Below, one piece after another: positions 18,437 through 27,980 of a DNA stretch of 64,000 bases; the stretch's first letter is position 1; every line of letters begins with the position of its first letter. The notes beneath the pieces are model-generated. The model ran no database searches, was not told the origin of the DNA, and worked only from the letters and a program-made list of their open reading frames with translations. Source of the stretch: Gloeocapsa sp. PCC 7428 (GTDB lineage: Bacteria; Cyanobacteriota; Cyanobacteriia; Cyanobacteriales; Chroococcidiopsidaceae); assembly GCF_000317555.1 (NCBI RefSeq), contig NC_019745.1, positions 496,001 to 560,000 of the forward strand, written 5' to 3'. A program made the position numbers and the translations under genes.

Positions 18437-18921
18437 GGAATAGAAATGTTTATACTTAAGTTAAATTTTATTAACAGCTTGCATCTGTATTATTTTTCCT
18501 CCTAACTGCGCGCTTGACCTCCTACCTACGAAGGATTATTTTTATACCAACTTGCTATTAGATGATTTTGATGAAATCCATTGATTGCTTAGCTTAAGAG
18601 ATTCAGTACTATTCAAGTTAGTCATCAGCAGTTAAGCCATAGTACGCTCAAACAGCAACTACAGATAAACAAAAGGATACAGCGGCTAATACGTGCCGAG
18701 CAAACTCAAACTGATGCTAGCTGTCTAGTTTAATTGCAATTTAGAAATTAAATTTATCTTTCCTGAGTGAAACCTCCGATATCTGTAACCATCGGCAATC
18801 ATTGACGAGTAGGTAAGGCATTACCCGTAATTCGATGTGTAGTAGATTTTTGATTAACGATTGTTCAAAAGAATAAACCTACATTCACACAAGTTGATGA
18901 TTTAGGTGCAAGCCGACAAAT
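18437..18921. other. 485-bp intergenic region
   Basis: Between ureC (3' end at 18922) and the hybrid kinase start. No open frame of coding character, no tRNA and no RNA family recognised. Small imperfect inverted repeats only. The kinase promoter should lie in its left part, read leftward. Confidence 0.45.
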
Positions 18922-20631
18922 TTAGAAGAGAAAGTAGCGTTGTGCTAAAGGTAAAGTTGTTGCAGGTTCGCACGTGAGTAATTCACCATTTGCCTTGACT
19001 TCATAAGTTTCTGGATCGACTTCGATGTGAGGCAAAAAGTCATTTAATTTCATTTCGCTTTTGCTTAGCTGGCGAGTCCCAGACACAGCAACGATGTTTT
19101 TTTGTAAGTTAAGTTGTTGAGAGATTCCTAAGTCTTTTGCGGCTTGTGAAACAAAAGTCAGCGAAGTTGTGGCGATCGCCCCACCAAAGCTGGCAAACAT
19201 CGGACGCATATGTACAGGTTGTGGTGTAGGGATACTCGCGTTTGCGTCTCCCATCTGCGCATAGGCGATCGCCCCGCCTTTAATGACAATCTCCGGCTTG
19301 ACACCAAAAAATGCCGGACGCCACAAACACAAATCCGCAAGTTTCCCTTCTTCTACGGAACCGACATATTCAGAAATACCATGCGCGATCGCGGGGTTAA
19401 TCGTATATTTAGCAACGTAGCGCTTGGCGCGAAAGTTGTCGTTTGCTGCGGTATCTTCCGCGAGGGAACCGCGCTGTACTTTCATTTTGTGCGCAGTTTG
19501 CCAAGTCCGAATAATCACTTCTCCGACTCTTCCCATTGCCTGCGAGTCAGAAGAAATCATGCTAAACGCACCAAGATCGTGTAAGATGTCCTCTGCTGCG
19601 ATTGTTTCGCGACGAATTCGCGACTCAGCAAACGCCACATCTTCCGCAATTCCTGGATCGAGGTGATGGCATACCATCAACATATCTAAGTGTTCGTCCA
19701 GCGTATTTAGCGTATAAGGGCGTGTAGGATTGGTAGAAGAAGGTAAAACGTTGGCTTCTCCACAAACTTTGATGATATCTGGTGCATGACCGCCACCCGC
19801 ACCCTCGGTATGATAAGTATGAATCACGCGGTTTTTGAAAGCGGCGATCGTATCTTCGACAAATCCAGCTTCGTTGAGTGTATCAGTGTGAATCGCGACT
19901 TGCACGTCGTATTCATCGGCAACACTTAGGCAAACATCAATCGCGGCGGGAGTTGTCCCCCAGTCTTCATGAAGTTTTAAGCCCATGACACCGGCTTGTA
20001 CTTGTTCGACAAGTCCTTGTGGTTGACTGCTATTTCCTTTCCCTAAAAAGCCTAAATTAACTGGAAAGGCATCCGCAGCTTGCAGCATTCGGTAAATATT
20101 CCACGGTCCTGGCGTGCAAGTTGTCGCGTTTGTTCCTGTGGCTGGACCTGTTCCGCCGCCGATCATTGTCGTGACTCCAGAAGCGATCGCGGTTTCAATC
20201 TGTTGCGGACAAATAAAGTGAATGTGCGCGTCAATTCCCCCAGCGGTGAGGATCATTCCTTCTGAGGCGATCGCTTCTGTACCAGGACCAATAATGATAT
20301 CTACGTTGTCTTGAATGTAAGGATTTCCCGCTTTGCCAATTTTGAAAATCTTGCCGTCTTTAATGCCAATATCTGCTTTAACGATTCCCCACCAATCGAG
20401 AATTAACGCATTTGTAATCACAACATCGACCGCACCATCCGCATTCGCTATTGGCGATTGTCCCATACCATCGCGAATGACTTTACCACCGCCAAATTTG
20501 ACTTCATCGCCGTAGGTTGTCAGGTCTTGTTCGACTTCGATAATCAATTCGGTATCTGCAAGTCGCACGCGATCGCCTACTGTTGGACCAAATGTCTCAG
20601 CGTAAGCACGACGATCCATGCGATAACTCAT
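18922..20631 (-). CDS. ureC: urease subunit alpha
   Basis: Catalytic subunit of the nickel urease that splits urea to ammonia and CO2. 569 residues, full length. Nickel ligands lie in AHIHFICPQ (His136, His138), the carbamylated Lys219 is in GLKLHEDWG, a further His is in [10 protein letters not shown], and the mobile-flap Cys-His is in [10 protein letters not shown]. ureA, ureB and the accessory genes are not adjacent, so ureC stands alone. The Urt urea transporter lies about 38 kb away in the same window. Confidence 0.98.
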   Translation of the reverse strand: MSYRMDRRAYAETFGPTVGDRVRLADTELIIEVEQDLTTYGDEVKFGGGKVIRDGMGQSPIANADGAVDVVITNALILDWWGIVKADIGIKDGKIFKIGKAGNPYIQDNVDIIIGPGTEAIASEGMILTAGGIDAHIHFICPQQIETAIASGVTTMIGGGTGPATGTNATTCTPGPWNIYRMLQAADAFPVNLGFLGKGNSSQPQGLVEQVQAGVMGLKLHEDWGTTPAAIDVCLSVADEYDVQVAIHTDTLNEAGFVEDTIAAFKNRVIHTYHTEGAGGGHAPDIIKVCGEANVLPSSTNPTRPYTLNTLDEHLDMLMVCHHLDPGIAEDVAFAESRIRRETIAAEDILHDLGAFSMISSDSQAMGRVGEVIIRTWQTAHKMKVQRGSLAEDTAANDNFRAKRYVAKYTINPAIAHGISEYVGSVEEGKLADLCLWRPAFFGVKPEIVIKGGAIAYAQMGDANASIPTPQPVHMRPMFASFGGAIATTSLTFVSQAAKDLGISQQLNLQKNIVAVSGTRQLSKSEMKLNDFLPHIEVDPETYEVKANGELLTCEPATTLPLAQRYFLF

Positions 20632-20783
20632 GCGATGCTCCTTTTATGGGCGATTTAAAAGTAGAAACTTCGGTATTTTAGCCTGTTCTAGTGCTGAGAT
20701 AAAAGCTGTTGAACCACAAGATAATCAAGCAAATGCGATCGCCTCCTTACAAACAAAGCATTGACTGCATTCTCATCCCAGAC

Positions 20784-21269
20784 TCATACATCAAACCGAT
20801 AACGAATTGCACCTGTTACAGGATCGTTGCAAATTTCAGCGCATCCTACTTTTTCAGCTTCTTGCAGTAGTTTTTTTGCTTCTTTCGGGTCTAGCCCAGT
20901 GTACATAGCTGCTTGTGCGATCGATAGTTGTCCGCCGTTTTTTTTAGCTGCTAGCAGTAACTTTTGCATCGGACTATGTACTGTTGAAGGTGAGGCATTT
21001 ACTTGAAACTTTTGCTGACGAGGAATATTGCCAATATTTAACTCCAGCGATTGTTGGGCGTGTAGTCCTCGTAGATAAATATTACGCCGATTCACCATGC
21101 TAGGAATGAAAGCTAGGTCTATCAGTTGACCAACACCAAGAAAACCAAATGTGAAAAGATAAACTAGACCACTGGTCACGTGACCAGTGTAAAATCTTTG
21201 ACCTCCACAAACGCCAAAAAAGCACAAACACCATAAAAGGTAAGCAACGCCTGAGTTTACTTGCTGCAT
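20784..21269 (-). CDS. TM2 domain protein with C-terminal winged-helix-like region
   Basis: 161 residues. The N-terminal 60 residues form a TM2 domain: two membrane helices with GVCGGQRFYTGHVTSGLVYLFT between and the QLIDLAFIP motif after. The C-terminal 65 residues (SIAQAAMYTGLDPKEAKKLL...GAIRYRF) resemble a small winged-helix domain seen in other cyanobacterial TM2 proteins. Function unknown. Upstream of ureC by 152 bp on the same strand, but no reason to link them functionally. Confidence 0.8.
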   Translation of the reverse strand: MQQVNSGVAYLLWCLCFFGVCGGQRFYTGHVTSGLVYLFTFGFLGVGQLIDLAFIPSMVNRRNIYLRGLHAQQSLELNIGNIPRQQKFQVNASPSTVHSPMQKLLLAAKKNGGQLSIAQAAMYTGLDPKEAKKLLQEAEKVGCAEICNDPVTGAIRYRFDV

Positions 21270-21415
21270 CGCTGTATATTCCTATCTCGAACTACCTGTA
21301 TCTAGTGTTCCCTGAGATACAACACGAACAACAAGACAAGCAGAGTTCAGCTAGCAAGTAATTTTTAAGCTTTTTGCCTAAGACTATGGCATCCCCAAAA
21401 GAGGCGATCGCATAT

Positions 21416-21490
21416 TTATTCTTTAACTATCTCAAATAAATCTTCCCTCATCACATCAAACGTTTTTGCTAGTTTACAAAGCGCAGAACC
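21416..21490 (-). pseudogene. C-terminal fragment of an XRE-family regulator (third copy)
   Basis: Read on the minus strand this gives ALCKLAKTFDVMREDLFEIV then KE and a TAA stop at 21416-21418. It aligns with residues about 49-70 of the two intact XRE genes at 22517 and 22870. The similarity stops abruptly at 21490, where a perfect hairpin repeat begins. No start or DNA-binding helices remain, so it is a decayed paralogue. Confidence 0.75.
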
Positions 21491-21493
21491 TGA

Positions 21494-21516
21494 CCCCAAC
21501 CCTGGTAGGGTTGGGG
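21494..21516. repeat. perfect 9-bp hairpin CCCCAACCC / GGGTTGGGG
   Basis: Arms 21494-21502 and 21508-21516 are perfectly complementary around the 5-nt loop TGGTA. The hairpin sits exactly at the breakpoint of the XRE fragment, so it is probably a small dispersed repeat associated with the truncation. The remaining bases of this 363-bp spacer (21270-21632) show no gene. Confidence 0.6.
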
Positions 21517-21632
21517 CAAAAAATCCATAATGTGGTACGCAATAATAGGCTTTTTAGGTTTCTTTCCTTGCTAAGACAGAGGAATGGAAGCAAAAGCTAC
21601 TTTCTACTACCCCAGCAATGAGACCTATTTTT

Positions 21633-22100
21633 TTAGTTGAAACTTTCCATCGTTCCAAACTCCATCGCCTCTTCTTGTTTCAATTCTAAAGCTTCCTCTT
21701 TTTCTAAGTTTGTCAAAACTTCTCGTACTTGCTGGCGAGATACTCTTAGTTCCATATTATCCCAGCAATGACCTTGACCTCTTTTCACTTCAGGTGAGTT
21801 GCGTAACTGACGCAATACATTTAAACAAGCAGGACAGTCACAGCCAAATAAGCTGACGGCAGCATCACTTTCTGCTGCACTAAAATCTAAAAAAGGGTGC
21901 TCTTCAAATGTTACATCAGTAGATGCAATTAAAATACCACGGTTGTGGTGGGGGTTGATAGCAGACATCTGAAAGTCAGTTGGTACATCGCAGGAGGCTT
22001 GAGTTTTCGTGGCAGATACACCTGGTGTTAGTAACATAGTTAACATCGAGCCAACTACAGTTGGAATTGCCACCAAATTAAACCATAGCTTGTGTTTCAT
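21633..22100 (-). CDS. secreted small protein with cysteine pairs, function unknown
   Basis: Start chosen at ATG 22100 because GAGGAG lies about 9 bases upstream, giving 155 residues. An N-terminal signal peptide (MKHKLWFNLVAIPTVVGSML, then a probable cleavage after VSA) is followed by a mature domain containing LFGCDCPACLNVLRQL and GHCWDNMELRVS. The CDCPAC cluster could bind metal or form disulfides. The C-terminus is Glu-rich (NLEKEEALELKQEEAMEF). I do not recognise a named family. Probably periplasmic. Confidence 0.72.
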   Translation of the reverse strand: MKHKLWFNLVAIPTVVGSMLTMLLTPGVSATKTQASCDVPTDFQMSAINPHHNRGILIASTDVTFEEHPFLDFSAAESDAAVSLFGCDCPACLNVLRQLRNSPEVKRGQGHCWDNMELRVSRQQVREVLTNLEKEEALELKQEEAMEFGTMESFN

Positions 22101-22516
22101 ACTCAAATCTCCTCGACAACTTAACATACCTTTGAGCAGCCATTGTAATTCATCTCAGGCTAGTACACCAGATTTATTCAACCTCAGCAGGCAATTATCT
22201 GGAATTAATAGCAAATTACTCAAGTTGTTCTAGGAATTTTAGTACAAAAATTTACTTTTATTTAGCGTACTTCAATATTTTTTTGAGTATAAATTTCACT
22301 TATATTGAATACGGGATGTTTAATTACTTGCAGACAGCTTTTTTACCGATTTTAAGATTGAAAATTTTGCCAATCATCAATCTACCTCTAGCATAAGTAA
22401 TCATCGACATTTATCGGTAATTAAATACTTCCGGAGAATAAATTATTTCAAAAAACACAAGATAGCATTTTATAGAATGATCGTGATATAATTTGTCTTT
22501 TAAGATTTCCTTATAG
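22101..22516. other. 416-bp A+T-rich intergenic stretch
   Basis: Upstream of the small secreted protein and downstream of XRE copy A. No coding frame or RNA gene seen. It contains the promoter for the secreted protein by position only. Confidence 0.4.
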
Positions 22517-22729
22517 TTACTCTTTGACTATTTCTACTAAATCCTCAATCAGAACATCAAAAGTCTTCGCTAATTTGTACAAAGCAGTAACGTCAGCCAT
22601 TGCCATCCCTGAAGATACAGCATAAGTCTTAACGGTACTGTACGGAAAGCTCGAACGATCAGAAACTTCTTTCAGTGTCCAATTTCGTTTCGCTGCAAAC
22701 TCTCTAATTCGTAACCTAACCAAACCCAT
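22517..22729 (-). CDS. XRE-type helix-turn-helix regulator, copy A
   Basis: 70 residues starting at ATG 22729 (MGLVRLRIREFAAKRNWTLK). The longer upstream frame is not shared with copy B, so I reject it. The body is a single HTH domain (EVSDRSSFPYSTVKTYA) with a C-terminal LYKLAKTFDVLIEDLVEIV segment typical of XRE/Cro-like proteins. It is about two-thirds identical to copy B at 22870. The region immediately upstream retains part of the copy-B divergent promoter and the first five codons of the divergent gene, ending in a stop. Confidence 0.82.
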   Translation of the reverse strand: MGLVRLRIREFAAKRNWTLKEVSDRSSFPYSTVKTYAVSSGMAMADVTALYKLAKTFDVLIEDLVEIVKE

Positions 22730-22810
22730 GCTTGCAATTGGTCGAAACAGTATCACTCTTTAAGCGATCGCAATTTCAAAATTTATTCCAAAAACTGAAA
22801 GGCGCTTTTT

Positions 22811-22828
22811 ATGATAGCAAGACACTAA
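22811..22828 (+). pseudogene. five-codon relic of the gene that faces XRE copy B
   Basis: The sequence reads ATG ATA GCA AGA CAC TAA, matching the start of the gene at 23275 (MIARQP) with the same upstream context (AAGGCGCTTTTT against AAGGCACTTTT). It shows that the duplicated unit once included the divergent gene, which was lost from copy A. Confidence 0.6.
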
Positions 22829-22869
22829 GCGAACTCAGTAGCTTAATTTGTTACTAAAGAGGCAAGCTT

Positions 22870-23082
22870 TTAATCTTCCACTACCTCAAATAAATCTTCC
22901 ATTAAAACATCAAACGCCCTAGCCAGTTTACAAAGTGCGGTAAGGTCAACAGTTGCTCTTTCTGGCAAGCGCATATAAGTTTTGACTGTACCATAAGGGA
23001 CTCCAGAACGATCTGAAACCTCTTTTATGTTCCAACCTTGTTTGTCAGCAAATTCCTGAATTCTTAGCCTAACCAAACCCAT
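22870..23082 (-). CDS. XRE-type helix-turn-helix regulator, copy B
   Basis: 70 residues from ATG 23082 (MGLVRLRIQEFADKQGWNIK). The open frame extends upstream through an iteron array, but that part is repeat DNA and not protein-like. The HTH region is EVSDRSGVPYGTVKTYMRLP, followed by LCKLARAFDVLMEDLFEVV. It is divergent from the unknown gene at 23275, with 192 bp between them. This is the layout of an autoregulated repressor and its target. Confidence 0.84.
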   Translation of the reverse strand: MGLVRLRIQEFADKQGWNIKEVSDRSGVPYGTVKTYMRLPERATVDLTALCKLARAFDVLMEDLFEVVED

Positions 23083-23179
23083 GCTTGACAAGTAGTGAGT
23101 TTTCGCTGTTAAATTAGAAGTATATTGAAAGCGATCGCTTTCAGTTTGCCGACCAGAAGCGATCGCTATTTCCAAAAAA

Positions 23180-23268
23180 TTCCCACAGCGTGGGAAACAC
23201 CCTCTAACAAAAATCAGAAGAACCCTCTCACAAAAATCAGAAGGACTCTCTAACAAAAATCAGAAGGC
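23180..23268. promoter_or_regulatory. operator-like region: hairpin plus three 23-bp iterons between XRE copy B and the divergent gene
   Basis: A perfect inverted repeat TTCCCAC-AGC-GTGGGAA (23180-23196) is followed by three tandem 23-bp units at 23200-23222, 23223-23245 and 23246-23268. Each unit has the core CAAAAATCAGAAG and begins CCCTCT or CTCTCT. The last unit ends seven bases before the ATG of the unknown gene. Direct repeats in a divergent regulator/target promoter suggest binding sites for the XRE protein. This is inference from position. Confidence 0.55.
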
Positions 23269-23274
23269 ACTTTT

Positions 23275-23727
23275 ATGATAGCAAGACAACCAGCAAAATC
23301 AACTGAAGCCAAGACTTTTCATCCGCTTGCACGATTTGTCACTAAGGAAGCAATTGCATTACTTCTCAACCGTAAACCCGATGAAATTTATCGCATCGAT
23401 TGCTGGCGACACGTCATTCATGTTGTCGGAAAAGGAATTAGTCGGTTTGTTAGCTATGCAGATTTACCACCAGTACTAGGCGTAGAACCTCCCACACACG
23501 CAGACGAGTGCCGTTGGCGCAAGCGCTGTGCGGTTCAGAAACAGAAACACGTGCCTAAGTTTTGGGTAGATTTTTACGTGCAAAAGTTCATGCAAGTTGC
23601 TGACATTAACAATCTTGTCGCCTGGGGAGAACTCATTGGCAAGATCAAGCAAATATTCTCCTTGGAAGCATTGCAAACTCTACGTAATGCTTATCTTAGT
23701 GCTAATTATGTTTTACAAGAGTTTTGA
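23275..23727 (+). CDS. protein of unknown function divergent from XRE regulator
   Basis: 150 residues, ATG at 23275. The AGAAGGC of the last iteron doubles as a weak ribosome site. No signal peptide or membrane segment. Recognisable traits: ARFVTKEAIALLLNRKPDEI, IDCWRHVIHVVGKGISRFVS and a central RWRKRC/KQKHVPKFWVDFY basic-aromatic region. I cannot assign a family. Its pairing with a small repressor and iterons makes it a regulated accessory gene, and a relic start in copy A shows the pair was duplicated. Confidence 0.68.
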   Translation: MIARQPAKSTEAKTFHPLARFVTKEAIALLLNRKPDEIYRIDCWRHVIHVVGKGISRFVSYADLPPVLGVEPPTHADECRWRKRCAVQKQKHVPKFWVDFYVQKFMQVADINNLVAWGELIGKIKQIFSLEALQTLRNAYLSANYVLQEF

Positions 23728-23845
23728 GAGCGAAGGCTAGAAAGCCTCCTTGCAGATTGTCTAATTTTCTATATTTGAAAACTGATTGATACCAGGTTAA
23801 GCTGAAATCTAGCTGATTTAATAATTAATTTAATTTGGTATATAA

Positions 23846-24211
23846 ATGGCGTTATCTAAATTTCTGCTCAAGCTCTCTATTGCGAGTTTAGGTATTCTTT
23901 TTATTGCAGCACAGGTAGTACCACGTTTTGTGTTAAGAAATAACGAAAAACTAGCAGGACAAGAACCTAAAGCTGTCGAATATGCTCAGGAAGTGCTTTG
24001 GCTTATTGGTCATAGCCGCTGTTCCCAACTCGCAGCATTAACTTGTACTGGGGTGAGGATTGTACAGTTGAAGCCTATTAAAGCTATTTCCCGTAGTGAT
24101 AAACTACTTCAGGATTGTCCTTATCCTTATGAAGGTAAGGCAATAGTTTATGGAATGTTTGGTATTCCATCGCAAGAAATTGAGTTTGATTGCAATCTCC
24201 TCGAAATCTAG
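23846..24211 (+). CDS. small secreted/anchored hypothetical protein
   Basis: 121 residues. The N-terminal hydrophobic helix (SKFLLKLSIASLGILFIAAQ) is a signal peptide or anchor. The remainder has four cysteines (SRCSQLAALTC, LQDCPYPY, FDCNLLE) that could form disulfides in the periplasm. No family recognised. Preceded by an A+T-rich promoter-like region; ribosome site unclear. Confidence 0.55.
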   Translation: MALSKFLLKLSIASLGILFIAAQVVPRFVLRNNEKLAGQEPKAVEYAQEVLWLIGHSRCSQLAALTCTGVRIVQLKPIKAISRSDKLLQDCPYPYEGKAIVYGMFGIPSQEIEFDCNLLEI

Positions 24212-24281
24212 TATATCTACGAGCTAAGTTTAATTAAATTTAGCTCGTAAACTCGAATTAGCAGCCTTTAAAAAGGAGCAG

Positions 24282-24926
24282 TTATCTATAAGGGTAGGTA
24301 CAACTAGTACCTGTAGGTAAGCACCATTTATAATAGGCTACCCGCCCTACAGTTAGGGTTAGCGGAGAACCGTCCGGTTTCTTAGACATTAACGTACCAG
24401 CGTTTCCAGTTCCTGGCACTCCAGCCATGCACCATATACTCTGATACGAGCAGAGGCTTTTTTCTACCTCCTGCCAGCTTATTCTAACAGGTGTAGTATA
24501 TCCAACATATCCAGCATCAGCACTATTCTGAAAATACCACTTTGCATTGTAAGTTAAGCTATTGATAATTCCCTTAGCATTCCAGGTGCCGAAGCCAAAG
24601 CTCTTGTAATTCGGATCGTTTTCAGATACTCCAGCAGTTGGACAATCATCGTAGTTCGTTTGTGGAAGATTATTGTATGTCGTACAACTAATAAAGGCTC
24701 TTTTACTAACTGTCATATCCATCTCAAAAGCAGGATTGCTTCTTACCCAACCGCCTACATTAAACCATTTAAAATATGAATCTGCGTAAGCTGCACCGTT
24801 GTAGTAGAGATCTCCGTTATTTGGGTAACGCTTAATTGGAGGATATCCTACAGAGGGCGATGCTAAGGCAATCAGTGCTGATGTTAAGCTAAAAGCAATT
24901 AATGTATTGCGTGTAATATCTTTCAT
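24282..24926 (-). CDS. secreted protein of unknown function
   Basis: 214 residues with a signal peptide (RNTLIAFSLTSALIALASPS, cleavage likely after VGYP). The mature part is rich in Tyr, Trp, Asn and Gly (YFKWFNVGGWVRSNPAFEMD, YYKWCLPTGTSCTYPYR) and has several cysteines, which suggests an extracytoplasmic disulfide-bonded domain. No known family identified. It starts 12 bp after the stop of the upstream secreted-protein gene, so the two almost certainly form one operon. Confidence 0.68.
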   Translation of the reverse strand: MKDITRNTLIAFSLTSALIALASPSVGYPPIKRYPNNGDLYYNGAAYADSYFKWFNVGGWVRSNPAFEMDMTVSKRAFISCTTYNNLPQTNYDDCPTAGVSENDPNYKSFGFGTWNAKGIINSLTYNAKWYFQNSADAGYVGYTTPVRISWQEVEKSLCSYQSIWCMAGVPGTGNAGTLMSKKPDGSPLTLTVGRVAYYKWCLPTGTSCTYPYR

Positions 24927-24938
24927 TAGTTGCCGCCT

Positions 24939-25721
24939 CTATTTGATTCCATAACGAGCAATGTTTTCAATGCGGGTGTATATCTCTTCGGCGGTTTGTG
25001 GAATAGCTTGACTACGGACACCCAAATCTTGAGAAGTCACAACTTGCTCAGGTAGTGACGAACGAGGAATAATAATTCTGCCGTTAACTTTCACACCTGG
25101 CTCAAATCCCTTGACAATAGGATCAGTCGCGAGCTTCTTAATATTGTTTATGCTGCCAACAACCTCTACACCATATATAAGCGGTTGATTGCCTTGAGAC
25201 CAAGCAAGCGCAGCTTCGTCTTGTTCAATATTTCTTAGAAGTGACCATGCATCGATTCGGGGAGTTTCGTTAGCAGATTGGGCAAGAAATTGTTTCCTTG
25301 GATGAAGTTTGACAAAATCTCTAGCACGTACTTGGCTAGATTTCCGGCTATTTAACATTATCTCAGTAGTTATGCGTCGAGCTTCTGCAATAACTGTCTT
25401 TGCATCCTCGTTGTTGTATGCTCGATGTGTACCAGACATTCCAGCTACTGACATATAAACAGCCTTAAGCTGAACGTTGTAACGTCGCATCAGTTGAAGA
25501 ATCTGGGCATCAGGAATGCGTTGAGCAAAAAAGACACCAGCGGGAATAGGCTCGTTTGGACTGGTTCTAGACCAGTAATTAAGACGCTCATTAGAAGATA
25601 AAGGTGCAGCTAATTGTGAAGGGCTAGGTGTTTGTGTTTGTGATTTAACTAAATTCTGTCCGAGAGTTAAAGAACCAGCTAAAAGACTAACGATAACCAC
25701 GAACAAGCGTTTTTGAAGCAT
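24939..25721 (-). CDS. secreted protein of unknown function, first gene of two-gene operon
   Basis: 260 residues. Signal peptide MLQKRLFVVIVSLLAGSLTL followed by a Thr/Pro/Ser linker (KSQTQTPSPSQLAAPLSS). The mature domain contains VFFAQRIPDAQILQLMRRYN, TVIAEARRITTEIML and the phrase GVEVVGSINNIKKLATDP followed by a VNGRIIIPRS strand, an alternating alpha/beta pattern. The family is not recognised. Co-transcribed with the secreted protein gene downstream. Probably exported. Confidence 0.68.
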   Translation of the reverse strand: MLQKRLFVVIVSLLAGSLTLGQNLVKSQTQTPSPSQLAAPLSSNERLNYWSRTSPNEPIPAGVFFAQRIPDAQILQLMRRYNVQLKAVYMSVAGMSGTHRAYNNEDAKTVIAEARRITTEIMLNSRKSSQVRARDFVKLHPRKQFLAQSANETPRIDAWSLLRNIEQDEAALAWSQGNQPLIYGVEVVGSINNIKKLATDPIVKGFEPGVKVNGRIIIPRSSLPEQVVTSQDLGVRSQAIPQTAEEIYTRIENIARYGIK

Positions 25722-26109
25722 ACAATTCTCAACTTGTTTTCCTCAGTTTTGTCAAAGAAAAGTGTCAAAAGTTGGTGAAAGACGAGTTTGAGACACTGTG
25801 TATTAGAAATGTCATCTGTTGAGCTAGAAGTTTCAACACCGTCTTAAACAAAACTATTGAGTAGAAAATTAAAGTTATCTTTGTTCCTGCCCAAGGGTGA
25901 TTTCACGGAGATTTTCTACATTAAGTAAAATTAACTTCAGTAAAAGTACAGTCGCATATAAAAATAGCTGACGCGCTATTAAAACTCACCGTAGTTGTAA
26001 CCGATGCGCTACAATTATTAAGGCTTCTTTACAGAATTGGCGATCGCCGTCATCTTCTGTTAATGAACTGCTGCAATCAATCCCTCTCTACCATCATTGG
26101 AACGCTCCT
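25722..26109. other. 388-bp divergent promoter region between the secreted-protein operon and typA
   Basis: No gene. One HIP1-like GGCGATCGCC is near 26041. Promoters for both directions are expected but no hexamer pair stands out. Confidence 0.4.
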
Positions 26110-27900
26110 ATGACGCTCCCTATTCGTAATGTTGCCATTATTGCCCACGTTGACCACGGTAAAACTACGCTGGTTGACGCTTTGCTTCGACAATCTGGTA
26201 TTTTTCGCGAAGGGGAAGACATTCCAGACTGCGTTATGGATTCCAACGCTTTAGAAAGAGAGCGGGGCATTACAATTTTGGCAAAAAACACAGCGGTTAG
26301 CTACAAAGACACGCTGATTAATATTGTTGATACTCCAGGACACGCAGATTTCGGCGGTGAAGTCGAACGCGTTCTGGGGATGGTTGATGGTTGTATCCTG
26401 ATTGTGGATGCAAACGAAGGACCCATGCCACAAACACGCTTTGTTTTGAAAAAAGCGCTAGAAAAAGGCTTACGTCCGATTGTTGTCGTCAACAAAATTG
26501 ACCGTCCGCAAGCTGATCCGCATGGCGCAGTCGATAAAGTTTTGGATTTGTTTATCGAATTAGGTGCAGACGACGATCAGTGCGACTTTCCTTATTTATT
26601 CGCTTCTGGTTTAGAAGGTTACGCTAAAGACGACCTAGAGGCGGAAGGGGTAGATATGCAACCCCTATTTGAAGCAATTTTGCACCATGTCCCACCACCA
26701 GTCGGCGATCCGAATAAACCTCTACAACTGCAAGTCACGACGTTAGATTATTCTGAATATCTGGGGCGAATTGTCATTGGTAGAATTCACAACGGTACAA
26801 TCCGCATGGGTCAACAAGCGGCTTTAATTACCGAAACAGGTGATATTGTAAAAGCCAAAGTGACCAAGTTAATGGGTTTTGAAGGACTCAAGCGCATTGA
26901 AATGCAAGAAGCGTCCGCAGGAAATATCGTTGCAGTTGCAGGATTTGCGGATGCAAATATTGGCGAAACAATTACCTGTCCAAATGAACCGCAGGCGCTA
27001 CCACTGATTAAAGTCGATGAACCTACATTACAGATGACTTTCTCGGTGAATGATTCGCCATTTGCTGGACAAGAAGGGAATTTTGTGACTTCTCGACAAT
27101 TACGCGATCGCCTCTTCCGCGAATTGGAAACAAACGTAGCACTCCGCATCGAAGAAACCGATTCACCCGATAAATTCTTAGTGTCTGGTCGAGGTGAGTT
27201 ACATTTGGGAATTTTAATTGAAACGATGCGCCGTGAAGGTTACGAGTTTCAAGTTTCCCAACCACAGGTTATTTATCGCGAAGTCAACGGACAACCTTGC
27301 GAACCCTACGAATATTTAGTGCTAGATATTCCAGAAGAAGGCGTCGGCGGCTGTATCGAACGCCTTGGACAGCGTCGCGGCGAAATGCAAGATATGCAAG
27401 TTGGCGGTAATGGTCGCACTCAGTTAGAATTTGTGATTCCAGCGCGTGGCTTAGTCGGTTTTCGCGGTGAATTCATGCGTCTAACGCGCGGTGATGGCAT
27501 TATGAATCACAGCTTCCTTGATTACCGTCCACTCAGCGGCGAAATTGAAGCGCGGCGGAATGGTGTATTAATTGCATTTGAAGAAGGTACAGCAACTTTC
27601 TACGCGATGAAAAATGCTGAAGATCGCGGTGTCTTCTTTATCACTCCAGGCACTAAGGTTTATAAAGGAATGATTGTTGGCGAACACAACCGCCCGCAAG
27701 ATTTAGAACTTAATGTCTGTAAAACAAAACAACTGACAAACCATCGCGCTTCTAGCGGTGAAGAATTAGTCCAGTTGCAAGCACCAATGGAAATGAGCTT
27801 AGAACGAGCTTTAGAGTATATTAGTGCTGATGAATTAGTCGAAGTGACACCACAGTCGATTCGTCTGCGAAAAATGGCAAAAAAACTTGCAAAGCGTTGA
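26110..27900 (+). CDS. typA: ribosome-associated GTPase TypA/BipA
   Basis: Translational GTPase implicated in ribosome assembly and stress or cold adaptation. 596 residues. G-domain motifs near the N-terminus are [10 protein letters not shown] (P-loop), RERGITI (switch), [12 protein letters not shown] (G3) and NKIDRP (G4). EF-G-like domains II, III and V follow, then the BipA-specific C-terminal domain ([35 protein letters not shown]). Start ATG 26110, preceded by GGAACG only. Monocistronic or leading into the DUF58 gene 80 bp downstream. Confidence 0.97.
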   Translation: MTLPIRNVAIIAHVDHGKTTLVDALLRQSGIFREGEDIPDCVMDSNALERERGITILAKNTAVSYKDTLINIVDTPGHADFGGEVERVLGMVDGCILIVDANEGPMPQTRFVLKKALEKGLRPIVVVNKIDRPQADPHGAVDKVLDLFIELGADDDQCDFPYLFASGLEGYAKDDLEAEGVDMQPLFEAILHHVPPPVGDPNKPLQLQVTTLDYSEYLGRIVIGRIHNGTIRMGQQAALITETGDIVKAKVTKLMGFEGLKRIEMQEASAGNIVAVAGFADANIGETITCPNEPQALPLIKVDEPTLQMTFSVNDSPFAGQEGNFVTSRQLRDRLFRELETNVALRIEETDSPDKFLVSGRGELHLGILIETMRREGYEFQVSQPQVIYREVNGQPCEPYEYLVLDIPEEGVGGCIERLGQRRGEMQDMQVGGNGRTQLEFVIPARGLVGFRGEFMRLTRGDGIMNHSFLDYRPLSGEIEARRNGVLIAFEEGTATFYAMKNAEDRGVFFITPGTKVYKGMIVGEHNRPQDLELNVCKTKQLTNHRASSGEELVQLQAPMEMSLERALEYISADELVEVTPQSIRLRKMAKKLAKR

Positions 27901-27980
27901 TAGTAATGCAACGAGTGAAGGGTAGTCTTAAAGCATAACATGAGTGGTGCGGGTATTTTGCCTGCACTTATCCTTTACTA

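Noticed and set aside
23083-23256. 58-residue N-terminal extension of XRE copy B
   Set aside because: It translates the iteron array and hairpin, is absent from copy A, and MGLVRLRI starts both copies at the same place.
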